A stretch of 29,128 bases of DNA, taken from positions 1 to 29,128 of the forward strand of contig LVWS01000028.1 in the NCBI GenBank assembly GCA_002083365.1, read 5' to 3'. Below the pieces are notes generated by a model, which did no database searches, was not told the DNA's origin, and was given only the letters and a program-made list of their open reading frames with translations. The number at the start of each line of letters is the position of its first letter. Position 1 is the stretch's first letter. Positions 6,602-14,408 of this stretch are shown here, in pieces. This DNA comes from Nitrospira sp. SG-bin1 (lineage in GTDB: Bacteria; Nitrospirota; Nitrospiria; Nitrospirales; Nitrospiraceae). The translations under genes were made by a program, and so were the position numbers.

Positions 6602-8155
6602 CTAGATCCTCACTCGTACGGCCGCATAAAAATAATCACTATCTTTGTTTCCGCCGGCCGGTAATTGGGCAAGGATGGCGGGGTTGTCAAAGTACGAGCC
6701 TTTGAACCAATGGACGTATCCGACATCGAAATCGAGGTTGGCGTTGAGGGCCCATTGTGCTTGGAGCTCGACATCGTGCCCTAACGACGAGCCGGCTTGC
6801 CCGTTGGGAGCCCGCAGGCCGGAATTCCCGAATTCGCCCTCGGCTTGAGCCAGGTACCAGACACGATGTTTGACCTGCACCATCCAGTCTTTTGCGGGGA
6901 CGGCGATCACTCGCCATCCGGGTGAAATCAAGTTCGTTCTGGCAAATGGACCCCAGATGCCGGTCGGTCCGTACTCCCAACGCCGAGCGCCGAACAACGA
7001 ATCGAATCCTTCATCCTGGCTATCGCCCGGCCGGCGATCTCCGCTGGCGTAGTCGAAGTGAAAGAGAACCCGTGGCGTCCAGCGAATATTGAACGTATAT
7101 CCGAGGTCCAAGTGTTGGAGATAGGCGAAGTGGTCGGTCGCTCCTCTGGTTCCGATCTGCCAGGTGGTCTCAATCTCATAATCCGGCTCTCCCGGTTTGG
7201 GATCTTTATACAGGCGCCCGCCGAACGTGGAATACGTTCGATGGTCCGCCACGTTCGCCACGCGCTTATCATTCAATCCCAAGTAGTAGGCGTCCATCTG
7301 GAACCAGGGAAACTGCCGAGCCTCCAAGTATGTTCCCCAGAAGAACAACTTGCTATTCTGTTGATCGAGTCGCACATCGTCCCGAAGCACCGGCTCCACC
7401 ACGAAGGCCCTGAGCCGCCAGACTTGGCCCTGGCTGACTTGCCAATGAAACCCATCGAAGGAATTGACGGTGTTTCGGAAGGCATTGCGCGCAATCAACC
7501 GTCGGCTCCCGAAGTCCATGGTCATGCGTCCGAAGTGAAAATCGGTCCGGAGGCCGCTGCCCAATGTATTGTGCAGGGTCAGCGATCCGAATAGCTGCAA
7601 AATGTCAAACTCATTGACCGTGGTCGCATCACGGAAATCACCAAGGTCTTTGTCTAAAAACGAACGCGAATCCTGGCCCTCGAACAGGAATCGCAGAGGA
7701 CCGTTTCCGCCCAATCCGAACCGGAGCCGTGAGCGGAGGGCGATTTGTGCGTCCGTCCGTCCGTTTCCAACTGTCTGGCTTGCGCGCCAAGGATGGTCGT
7801 ACGACTCGAACCGAGTTCGGTTTTCGAGACCCAGATCGATCCAGTCCGGCAAGCGGAGGGCGGTCTTTTCGTAGCGAAGCCAGTCGATCTCCCGCCGCCG
7901 ATTGAGCACGGCATCGGCCGGTTCGATCCAATTCTTTCCGGTTTGATCCATCGCTTTGAAATAGCCGTCATGGGTGATCACGTGCTTATCGTGCATGAGT
8001 TTGAGCACAGGGTCTTCCGTGTTCTTGAACTCCCATTTTCCGTCTTTCTCAACGAGCTCGCCATAGTCGACGGCGTTCGCCGAGCCGACTCCCGTCAGAA
8101 AAACGACCGCGCTGAGGAGGACGTAGTAAAAAGGCTTGCTCGTCAGGCGCGCCAT
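6602..8155 (-). CDS. Outer-membrane beta-barrel porin, alginate-export family, in a molybdate operon
   Basis: A 517-residue outer-membrane protein. The signal peptide is about residues 1-28 (VLLSAVVFLTGVGSANA, cleavage after ANA). After a roughly 75-residue periplasmic segment come repeated alternating amphipathic strands with many aromatic and charged residues (for example LRSRLRFGLGGNGPLRFLFE, TDFHFGRMTMDFGSRRLIAR). The chain ends in an outer-membrane-type strand, YFYAAVRVRI. The pattern and the EYGPTGIWGPFARTN region fit the Alginate_exp porin family, which forms selective outer-membrane channels. Alginate itself is not implied. It overlaps the regulator by 13 bases and ends 12 bases before modA, so it is embedded in the mod operon and is a plausible oxyanion channel. 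GGAAAGG precedes the ATG. Confidence 0.85.
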   Translation of the reverse strand: MARLTSKPFYYVLLSAVVFLTGVGSANAVDYGELVEKDGKWEFKNTEDPVLKLMHDKHVITHDGYFKAMDQTGKNWIEPADAVLNRRREIDWLRYEKTALRLPDWIDLGLENRTRFESYDHPWRASQTVGNGRTDAQIALRSRLRFGLGGNGPLRFLFEGQDSRSFLDKDLGDFRDATTVNEFDILQLFGSLTLHNTLGSGLRTDFHFGRMTMDFGSRRLIARNAFRNTVNSFDGFHWQVSQGQVWRLRAFVVEPVLRDDVRLDQQNSKLFFWGTYLEARQFPWFQMDAYYLGLNDKRVANVADHRTYSTFGGRLYKDPKPGEPDYEIETTWQIGTRGATDHFAYLQHLDLGYTFNIRWTPRVLFHFDYASGDRRPGDSQDEGFDSLFGARRWEYGPTGIWGPFARTNLISPGWRVIAVPAKDWMVQVKHRVWYLAQAEGEFGNSGLRAPNGQAGSSLGHDVELQAQWALNANLDFDVGYVHWFKGSYFDNPAILAQLPAGGNKDSDYFYAAVRVRI

Positions 8156-9321
8156 GCTTGAACCTTTCCGGTCTCGCCGGTGTCGTATCCTCCAAGCGCG
8201 GCAATCTCGTTGCGGAATGGGCGGCTGGCCAGCGTCTCAAAAAGGTGCGTCAAGGTCGGATGGGACTTGAGGTACGACTTGGGCACCACCAGGTCATAGC
8301 GCGCTGCCTGAAGCGGGACGAAATCCAGGTCGAACAGTTGTGCGGCGGATCGAATTCCGATTCCCGCTTCAGCCTGACGTTGGGCAATGGCCCTTGCAAC
8401 ATCGAAATGCGTGGATGCGATACGGTCATACCCACGAACTTGCGCCGGTTCTATCCCGGATGTCCGTAACCGCTGATCAAGCAGCAGTCTAGCCCCAGAA
8501 CCCTCTTCGCGATTCATGAGCGTCACCATTGGTTCTGCAAGATCGGCTGCCGTGCGAATGGACAGGGGGTTGCCTCGTCGAACGAGAAATCCTTCTTCCC
8601 AAGTCGCAAAAGTCACGACCTCGTAGCCGGATCCTTTCAGTGATCGCTTGAGAAACGGCAGATTCGATTCGCCCGTCACCGGATCGAAGAGATGCATGCC
8701 GGCGATATGCACCTCGCCGCGTTGCAGAGTTTGGAGTGCCGCCATGCTGCCCATCGTCCAACCCACGACCGTGGTGTGATCTTTCTGCCGTCGCAGGTGT
8801 TCGCCAAGCAAAAAAATCGCGGGGTCACAACCGGCCACGGAGATTTCTTGTTCGATCGCGTCTCGATCGCGAGAGAGTGTGACGCGGACCGGGCTGCCGG
8901 CCGGCTTGCCGTCTGTCTCGGTGACATATCCGTCGGCGGGGATGGCGAAGGACAGTTGCTCGCCTAAATCGGTGACAGGACGTACGACCGTTCGCTTGCC
9001 GACCATGGAGACTTTGACCCGGATTGGTTGAGTCCTCATCTCGGCTGGAGGGAGATGGCCGATGAGCTCGCCTTCAATGATGTCCTCGGTAGGAGCCAGG
9101 CTGAACAGGTCCTCCACGCGGCATTCGAGTACTGCGGCCAGCTGGAGAGCAACAGCCGTCGATGGCAAGTACAGATTTGATTCAATGGCTGAAACAGCTT
9201 GCCGAGTCATGCCGGTTCGCGCGGCAAGATCGCTCTGAGAAAGGCCTCGGGCTATGCGAATCGCCTTGAGGCGATTGGAAAATTGTGCGGGTATTGCTGA
9301 GTCAAGTTCGGGAACAACCAT
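8143..9321 (-). CDS. XRE-HTH regulator fused to molybdate-type substrate-binding domain
   Basis: A 392-residue regulator. Residues about 15-70 form an XRE helix-turn-helix (SNRLKAIRIARGLSQSDLAA then RTGMTRQAVSAIESNLYLPS). Residues about 175-380 form a periplasmic-binding-protein-like domain of the molybdate-associated type (GSMAALQTLQRGEVHIAGMH, LFDPVTGESNLPF). Such fusions act as cytoplasmic ligand-sensing repressors or activators and substitute for ModE. The start is placed at the ATG at 9321. The frame runs further upstream, but that part is AT-rich, crosses the divergent gene and lacks protein character. No Shine-Dalgarno is visible, but a promoter is positioned so transcription should begin at the ATG itself. 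It leads the porin-modABC operon and diverges from a second transporter operon. Confidence 0.85.
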   Translation of the reverse strand: MVVPELDSAIPAQFSNRLKAIRIARGLSQSDLAARTGMTRQAVSAIESNLYLPSTAVALQLAAVLECRVEDLFSLAPTEDIIEGELIGHLPPAEMRTQPIRVKVSMVGKRTVVRPVTDLGEQLSFAIPADGYVTETDGKPAGSPVRVTLSRDRDAIEQEISVAGCDPAIFLLGEHLRRQKDHTTVVGWTMGSMAALQTLQRGEVHIAGMHLFDPVTGESNLPFLKRSLKGSGYEVVTFATWEEGFLVRRGNPLSIRTAADLAEPMVTLMNREEGSGARLLLDQRLRTSGIEPAQVRGYDRIASTHFDVARAIAQRQAEAGIGIRSAAQLFDLDFVPLQAARYDLVVPKSYLKSHPTLTHLFETLASRPFRNEIAALGGYDTGETGKVQAWRA

Positions 9322-9327
9322 GTTTTC

Positions 9328-9356
9328 TGATAGCAATAATAATTGATTGATGTCAA
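9328..9356 (-). promoter_or_regulatory. Promoter of the regulator-porin-modABC operon (leaderless)
   Basis: On the minus strand TTGACA (9356-9351) is followed by exactly 17 bases and CTATCA (9333-9328). The expected transcription start, six or seven bases on, falls at about 9321, the first base of the regulator ATG. The absence of a ribosome binding site agrees with a leaderless message. Confidence 0.5.
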
Positions 9357-9384
9357 GTATATAAACTGGAAGAGCATAATATAA

Positions 9385-9395
9385 GTAATTATTAC
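9385..9395. promoter_or_regulatory. AT-rich palindrome GTAATTATTAC
   Basis: A perfect 5-bp inverted repeat around a central T, midway between the divergent promoters. It could be a binding site, or chance in AT-rich sequence. Confidence 0.25.
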
Positions 9396-9421
9396 AATAT
9401 GTTAAAACTATAAAATTTTTA

Positions 9422-9451
9422 TTACAAATTACGATAGGAATAGTGTAGTAT
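9422..9451 (+). promoter_or_regulatory. Candidate promoter of the rightward ABC transporter operon
   Basis: TTACAA (9422-9427) and TAGTAT (9446-9451) with an 18-bp spacer; 3/6 and 4/6 consensus matches. Transcription would start near 9458, directly before the two TTTGGAGCCAAA palindromes. Confidence 0.35.
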
Positions 9452-9459
9452 GCCGTGAA

Positions 9460-9489
9460 TTTGGAGCCAAACGTGACTTTGGAGCCAAA
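9460..9489 (+). promoter_or_regulatory. Two identical TTTGGAGCCAAA palindromes (candidate operators)
   Basis: TTTGGAGCCAAA occurs at 9460-9471 and 9478-9489, 18 bp apart. Each is an inverted repeat TTTGG/CCAAA around AG. They sit between the predicted transcription start and the ATG at 9517, where a bound repressor would block the rightward operon. The neighbouring XRE regulator is the obvious candidate, but a sulfur or nitrogen regulator encoded elsewhere is equally possible. Confidence 0.55.
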
Positions 9490-9516
9490 TATAAAAACGT
9501 AGAGGTTGGGAAGAAA

Positions 9517-10482
9517 ATGAAAGCACCTGCACTTCTTTTGGGAATCAGTTGCCTCCTCATAAGTGTGTCTCCAGTGTCGGCAGAGGAGACCATTCGTGTC
9601 GGCCATTTCCCGAACATTACCCATGTGCAAAGTCTCGTGGCGCAGCATCTTTCCAGGATGGGAAAGGGTTGGTTCGAGGAGCGCCTGGGTCAAGATGTGA
9701 AGATTGAGTGGTATGTCTACAATGCCGGTCCGAGTGCGATAGAGGCAATCTTAGCCGGTTCGATCGACCTGACCTATGTGGGACCCAATCCGGCGTTGAA
9801 TGCCCACACAAAATCGAATGGAGAAGAGATTCGAATCCTTGCCGGTGCTGCTGCAGGGGGTGCCGCATTGGTGGTCCAGCCGGATTCCGGGCTCAAACAG
9901 CCGGCAGATTTCCGTGGGAAAACCATCGCGACGCCACAACTCGGCAATACCCAGGATATTGCCTGCCGCGCCTGGCTGGCCAACGGTGGATTGAGAGTCA
10001 CACAGACCGGCGGGGAGACCTTCATCGTCCCGACGCCGAATCCGGATCAGATCTCCTTGTTTCAACAACGAAAGCTCGATGCGGTCTGGACCGTTGAGCC
10101 GTGGGTATCTCGCCTTGAACATGAAGCCGGAGGCAAGGTGTTGCTCGAACAGTCGAAGGAAAGCGTCACCGTTCTCGTATCAGGGGTGAAATTCGTGAAG
10201 ACCAAACCGGAGTTGGCGCGAAAGTTTGTCCAGGCCCATCGCGAGCTCACTGCCTGGATTCTCGCGCATCCGGAGGAGGCCAAGAAGATGGTTCTGGAGG
10301 AGTTGACCGTCGAGACACAGGCCAAGGTCTCGGCCGAGTTGGTCGCCCAGGCGTGGAAACGTATCACCCTGCGCCCGGATGTGTCACTTGAAGAGTTTCA
10401 GCAATTCGTGAGTAACGCCCAGCGTGCAGGGTTCATCCGCACCATTCCAGATCTATCCAGGCTCATCGAAAGGTTGCCCTGA
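9517..10482 (+). CDS. NitT/TauT-type ABC transporter substrate-binding protein
   Basis: A 321-residue exported binding protein of the sulfonate/nitrate/taurine class. The signal peptide is residues 1-22 (LLLGISCLLISVSPVSA, cleavage after VSA). The mature N-terminus ETIRVGHFPNITHVQSLVAQ, the VYNAGPSAIEAILAGSIDLT segment and the VGPNPALNAHTKS segment are hallmarks of SsuA/TauA-like proteins. PADFRGKTIATPQLGNTQD follows in the usual place. The ligand cannot be read from sequence; aliphatic sulfonate, taurine, nitrate or another small anion are options. GGGAAG precedes the ATG. It is the first gene of a five-gene rightward run divergent from the molybdate operon. Confidence 0.85.
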   Translation: MKAPALLLGISCLLISVSPVSAEETIRVGHFPNITHVQSLVAQHLSRMGKGWFEERLGQDVKIEWYVYNAGPSAIEAILAGSIDLTYVGPNPALNAHTKSNGEEIRILAGAAAGGAALVVQPDSGLKQPADFRGKTIATPQLGNTQDIACRAWLANGGLRVTQTGGETFIVPTPNPDQISLFQQRKLDAVWTVEPWVSRLEHEAGGKVLLEQSKESVTVLVSGVKFVKTKPELARKFVQAHRELTAWILAHPEEAKKMVLEELTVETQAKVSAELVAQAWKRITLRPDVSLEEFQQFVSNAQRAGFIRTIPDLSRLIERLP

Positions 10483-10483
10483 C

Positions 10484-11287
10484 ATGCAACCCGTGGTTTC
10501 TTCTCCAGATACGACTCCGACCAAGCTTGTGTTGGAACATGTCTCGAAGTGGTTTCGGACCAGTTCACTGCATGTTCAGGCGCTGGACGATGTGACGCTT
10601 CGCATCGCAGAGGGCGAATTCGTGTGTCTCGTCGGCCCGAGCGGGTGCGGAAAGTCCACCTTGTTGAACCTGATCGCGGGTCTCGAACGGCCGGACCATG
10701 GAACCGTGCAAGCAGATGGACTGACCATCATCGGGCCGGGGCCGCATCGGTTGATGATGTTTCAAGAGGCCGCGTTGTTCCCATGGCTCACGGTGCTTGG
10801 AAATGTCTTGTTCGGCCTTAAGCTCGTTCAGGGATTGAGCGCATCGGAGCGCCGTGAGAAGGCCGAATATTTTTTGGAACTCGTGGGGCTGAAGCGGTTT
10901 ATGCACTCCAACGTGCATGAGCTCTCAGGCGGCATGAGACAACGTGTCGCGCTGGCTCGATCGTTGGCGCCGAACCCCAGCGTGCTCTTGATGGATGAGC
11001 CGTTCGGGGCGCTGGACGCGCTGACTCGCGAACAGCTCTATGGTGATATCCAGCGCATCTGGAGTCAACATCGCAAGACCATCGTCTTCGTCACGCATAA
11101 CGTGCGGGAAGCCGTCTGTTTGGGTGATCGAGTCATCCTGTTTTCGCCGAATCCGGGACGGATCAGAGAGGAATTCTCCATTCCACTTCCTCGCGCGCGT
11201 GATATCAATAGTGTGGATCTAGCCCGCTATTCGACGGAGATCACTCGCGTTCTCAAGGGGTATGTGCAGACGGAGGTGACGGGATGA
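10484..11287 (+). CDS. NitT/TauT-type ABC transporter ATP-binding protein
   Basis: ATPase of the sulfonate/nitrate/taurine importer, 267 residues from the ATG at 10484. This start lies just after the stop of the binding-protein gene; a longer upstream frame would sit inside that gene. Motifs are complete: Walker A GPSGCGKSTLL, Q-loop FQEAALFPW, signature ELSGGMRQRVALARSL, Walker B VLLMDEPFGALD and H-loop VTHNVREA. The C-terminal FSPNPGRIREEFSIPLPRAR segment is typical of SsuB/TauB. It overlaps the permease gene by four bases (ATGA). No regulatory domain is fused, which argues against the NrtC type. Confidence 0.9.
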   Translation: MQPVVSSPDTTPTKLVLEHVSKWFRTSSLHVQALDDVTLRIAEGEFVCLVGPSGCGKSTLLNLIAGLERPDHGTVQADGLTIIGPGPHRLMMFQEAALFPWLTVLGNVLFGLKLVQGLSASERREKAEYFLELVGLKRFMHSNVHELSGGMRQRVALARSLAPNPSVLLMDEPFGALDALTREQLYGDIQRIWSQHRKTIVFVTHNVREAVCLGDRVILFSPNPGRIREEFSIPLPRARDINSVDLARYSTEITRVLKGYVQTEVTG

Positions 11288-12054
11288 TCGCACGGTGGGC
11301 GGTGGCGTCTCTCTTTTTTGCACTGCTGATCGGCCTGTGGCAGCTGACCGTCAATGCCCAGATCTGGTCACCGTTACTCTTGCCGTCACCCACGAATGTG
11401 GTGGTCTATCTGTGGTCCGCCGTTGAAGACGGCACCCTGTTGGAGGCCACTCAGGTGACGGTGCGACGCCTTCTCGTCGGATACGGGCTGGGAATTCTTG
11501 TCGGCCTGCCATTGGGCCTCCTCACTGCGTCTTTCAGATGGTCTCAGGACACGATCGGTGTCCTGGCATTGGGCCTACAAACGCTTCCGAGCGTCTGCTG
11601 GGTTCCGTTGGCCCTGCTCTGGTTTGGGCAAACGGAAGCAGCCATGCTGTTCGTTGTGGTAATGGGGACGTTGTGGTCCTTGATCATCGCCACCGATACC
11701 GGTGTGCGGACAATTCCTCCGATCTACAGCCGTGCAGCCCGCAGTATGGGATCGTCCGGCTTTCACACCTGGACGCATGTGATTTTGCCGGCGGCGCTTC
11801 CCTTTCTCTTGAGCGGTATGAAGCAGGGCTGGGCTTTTGCGTGGCGATCGTTGATGGCCGCGGAAATCTATGTGACGATTCTCACCGGTTTCGGCCTCGG
11901 CCATCTGTTACATTATGGACGAGAGTTGCATGCGATGGATCAGGTGATCGGCGTCATGCTCGTCATTGTCATGATCGGACTGGCGGTCGATAAGACGCTG
12001 TTCGCTCCGGTTGAACGATTTCTTCATCGCCGATGGGGCACTGCACGTCAATAA
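11284..12054 (+). CDS. NitT/TauT-type ABC transporter permease
   Basis: A 256-residue inner-membrane permease with about six hydrophobic helices (first helix around ASLFFALLIGLWQLTV). The N-terminal LLPSPTNVVVYLWSAVEDGTL motif is typical of SsuC/TauC permeases. The coupling loop is around YSRAARSMGSSGFHTWTHVI (residues about 149-168). It forms the transport channel with the preceding ATPase and binding protein and is translationally coupled to the ATPase through an ATGA overlap. Length is typical of the family. Confidence 0.9.
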   Translation: MIARWAVASLFFALLIGLWQLTVNAQIWSPLLLPSPTNVVVYLWSAVEDGTLLEATQVTVRRLLVGYGLGILVGLPLGLLTASFRWSQDTIGVLALGLQTLPSVCWVPLALLWFGQTEAAMLFVVVMGTLWSLIIATDTGVRTIPPIYSRAARSMGSSGFHTWTHVILPAALPFLLSGMKQGWAFAWRSLMAAEIYVTILTGFGLGHLLHYGRELHAMDQVIGVMLVIVMIGLAVDKTLFAPVERFLHRRWGTARQ

Positions 12055-12076
12055 CTCTTCGTCGAAAGGATAAGCC

Positions 12077-12817
12077 ATGGCCATTGGATACCGCACACTG
12101 GGTTCAACTGTGTCGGCCATCGTGTTTCTCTGTGTGCCGATCGTCATGGCCGGACAATTCGGCACGCCGAAAGACGATGAAGGCACGCGCATCTTCAAGG
12201 CGGAGGAACATCCGTCTTACAGCGGACAGTTTCACCTGACCGGCCAACAGGCGTTTCTGATAGGCAGTATGAACGATCGTTCGCCGTGGGATCACATGGA
12301 CTACGCTGGGAAACGACTCCAGTCGGTGCAAGGGACGATCAATATCGACGTTGATGAACGCACGAACAGCGGACACGTTATCGCTGAGTTTACAGAGGGC
12401 CCTGATCGATATCGCATCGTCATGGATCGGTTCGCCGCAAAGGCACCGTTTCAGGACGGCGGTATCGCGACCAGGATCTATGAACATGGCGATTCCGGGA
12501 ACGGCGACCCTCTCTATCCGAAGACGTGGCTCTATCTCGGTGGCTGGGGTACGGCGACGGTGTTTAAAAACGGGGACGTGCTCTACAAGGATTACGACGC
12601 CCATTTTATGGTGATGGAACGGTCTCGGGATCCACAGACCCACGAGGTCCGTTATCCGGTGAAACGCTCGCTGCCTGGCGGCGAAACGGATCCGGCCGGG
12701 ATGGAAATCGACCTATGGGTCCGCTCGAAAGAGCAGAACACGAACAATTTCCCTCCTTTTGAAATCTTTGTCCATCTCTGCTGGGAAGAAGTCACCTGGC
12801 GGAGTGTGGGGAAATAG
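12077..12817 (+). CDS. Exported protein of unknown function (transporter-operon partner 1)
   Basis: A 246-residue protein with a signal peptide (STVSAIVFLCVPIVMA, cleavage near VMA-GQF) and a soluble mature part rich in beta-forming and aromatic residues (KTWLYLGGWGTATVFKNGDV; HFMVMERSRDP). It ends FEIFVHLCWEEVTWR with one cysteine. I do not recognise the family. AAAGGA lies seven bases before the ATG. It follows the permease by 22 bp and is immediately followed by another exported protein, so the pair is probably co-expressed with the transporter. They may process or bind the substrate in the periplasm; this is inference. Confidence 0.7.
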   Translation: MAIGYRTLGSTVSAIVFLCVPIVMAGQFGTPKDDEGTRIFKAEEHPSYSGQFHLTGQQAFLIGSMNDRSPWDHMDYAGKRLQSVQGTINIDVDERTNSGHVIAEFTEGPDRYRIVMDRFAAKAPFQDGGIATRIYEHGDSGNGDPLYPKTWLYLGGWGTATVFKNGDVLYKDYDAHFMVMERSRDPQTHEVRYPVKRSLPGGETDPAGMEIDLWVRSKEQNTNNFPPFEIFVHLCWEEVTWRSVGK

Positions 12818-13777
12818 ATGAGCGCTTTTCTCGGCGTTCTCATGACAGTTGGATTTGGAGTGGTTACTGCCCCGGTTTACGCAGCAAGCGAATCTCCAAT
12901 AGGCGCTTTGCATGACCACCTTCCTGATTCGCCGCTTATCTATGTTTCCGATTACTTCTCCTTCGTCGGACACGACGGTCAAGGCAAAGTGGCATTCGCG
13001 CTCGACAACAGTCGCGGGCGAGACGGGGACGCCTATCAGGCGCAGCACTTTTTGGTCCTGTATGATGAGAAAACCGGATGGGCGCGGCTGGATGGCAACA
13101 GCCGGTATGAGAATACCGGGAAAGAGCTCAAGACGATCCCCGGCTCACCCTTCTTCCGATTTCAGGGGACATCAAAAACGGGCATGACGATTATGGGCGA
13201 GAGTAATCGGCTCATGTTGAAAATTGAGCCGATTCCATTGCGAACCAGTCGGCGGAGTGACGGTGCGGCAATCTGGATGGGTTCGGCACCGGCTGTCCTC
13301 ACCTGGCGAGATCGAGTCATACCCGGACGGGTCATCCATGAGTACTTCATGATGCCGGACTTCAACCGCCTCACACGGACGTACTGGGACCTGTGGAAGG
13401 AATACCAAGGGTTTTATCTCAAAATAGGCACGGACGGTGATGTGTATCTGCATCGCCAGCGCAGTGAGCGACTGGCCCCGTTGATGGGCTGGCTCGACGG
13501 ATTTATGGTTTTCAACGCCGTAACGGACACGATGAAGGATATGAACGTCGAAGTGCTCGACCGTGAACAGGCGAGGGGCTTGTATCGCTGGCCGACCGCT
13601 TGGCGTATCACCTGGACAGGACCACAGGGGCCGGCTGCATTGATTCTCAAACAATCAGCCAGAACCAGCATCTGGAACTTCGCGATCGGCGGCTTCTCGA
13701 TGGTCGTGGTCGATGGCGAGTTGGAGTATGGGGGCAGGAAGCTTCCCGTTTACGGACTCGTAGAATTGATCATTTAA
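12818..13777 (+). CDS. Exported protein of unknown function (transporter-operon partner 2, possible AttH/CrtC-like beta-barrel)
   Basis: A 319-residue protein starting at the ATG that directly abuts the preceding TAG stop. It has a signal peptide (FLGVLMTVGFGVVTAPVYAA). The mature part is rich in W, Y, F and G, with strands such as YVSDYFSFVGHDGQGKVAFA, FLVLYDEKTGWARLDG and WNFAIGGFSMVVVDGELEY. The FSFVGHDGQGKVAFALDNSR opening and VVVDGELEYGG close recall AttH/CrtC lipocalin-like two-barrel proteins, but this is only a visual resemblance. Being end-to-end with its neighbour suggests a functional pair. Last gene of the rightward operon; it faces a convergent gene 43 bp away and no terminator hairpin is evident. 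Confidence 0.7.
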   Translation: MSAFLGVLMTVGFGVVTAPVYAASESPIGALHDHLPDSPLIYVSDYFSFVGHDGQGKVAFALDNSRGRDGDAYQAQHFLVLYDEKTGWARLDGNSRYENTGKELKTIPGSPFFRFQGTSKTGMTIMGESNRLMLKIEPIPLRTSRRSDGAAIWMGSAPAVLTWRDRVIPGRVIHEYFMMPDFNRLTRTYWDLWKEYQGFYLKIGTDGDVYLHRQRSERLAPLMGWLDGFMVFNAVTDTMKDMNVEVLDREQARGLYRWPTAWRITWTGPQGPAALILKQSARTSIWNFAIGGFSMVVVDGELEYGGRKLPVYGLVELII

Positions 13778-13820
13778 TATTTAGATCTCACTGTTGGTGT
13801 GGTTCAGGTGCTGGAGTTGC

Positions 13821-14378
13821 CTACGGACCATTCTGCCACAACCGACGGAACCACAAGTATCGAACCCCTCGTAGAATGAGGAAGGTCAGGGTAGTTGGGA
13901 GCCAGATCCATTGGATCTCGCTGGCGAGGATGCGCAAAGCCTCGGAGCTGAAGAACTGACCAATGCCGATCGGAGACACGGCAACCGGTCGAAACGGGAA
14001 AAAGTATCGGGTGGGGTCAAATGGAGAAAAGAAGGCCACGCCAAGCCCTCCGTCCGTCAGCGCGTCGAGCACCCCATGTGACGCCGTGCAGAGAAAGAGA
14101 TAGATCCCGACTCCGGTTTTTATCTTCAACGATTCTTGCCGATGGCCGAGTGCGACGAGCGCGGCGCTGAGGCAGGCGGCGAAGAACAGTGAATGGGTCA
14201 TGCCGCGATGGCCCCAGAGGTCACCGTAACGAATGCCGAAGGCAAATCCGATGACATCGAGATCCGGCACGATGGAACACACGGCACCTGTCAGAAGGAC
14301 AGGCCATGTCATTGCAGGATAACGTAAGCTTTTGCCCAGGACGAGCGCGACGAACGCGTGAGAGAATGCCGAGGCCAT
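13821..14378 (-). CDS. YdjM-type metal-dependent membrane hydrolase family protein
   Basis: A 185-residue inner-membrane protein with several hydrophobic helices. Conserved metal-binding motifs of the YdjM/DUF457 family are in order: FSHAFVALVLGK near the N-terminus, SIVPDLDVIGF, HRGMTHSLFFAACL and ASHGVLDALTDGGLGVAFF. Biochemical function is not established for the family; hydrolase activity is inferred from the histidine/aspartate motifs. In E. coli ydjM is LexA-controlled, but I see no such operator here. It lies 30 bp downstream of trmL on the same strand. No good ribosome binding site precedes the ATG at 14378. Confidence 0.8.
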   Translation of the reverse strand: MASAFSHAFVALVLGKSLRYPAMTWPVLLTGAVCSIVPDLDVIGFAFGIRYGDLWGHRGMTHSLFFAACLSAALVALGHRQESLKIKTGVGIYLFLCTASHGVLDALTDGGLGVAFFSPFDPTRYFFPFRPVAVSPIGIGQFFSSEALRILASEIQWIWLPTTLTFLILRGVRYLWFRRLWQNGP

Positions 14379-14408
14379 GAAGCTGTCTTGTGCTCAAAAG
14401 AATGAACG

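Noticed and set aside
9322..9516. Molybdenum-cofactor riboswitch before the mod operon
   Set aside because: The predicted leftward transcript starts at the ATG, leaving no leader, and no conserved riboswitch sequence was recognised.
9322..9693. Upstream extension of the mod regulator to an ATG at 9693
   Set aside because: It crosses the divergent binding-protein gene, is AT-rich and low-complexity, and the helix-turn-helix starts soon after 9321.
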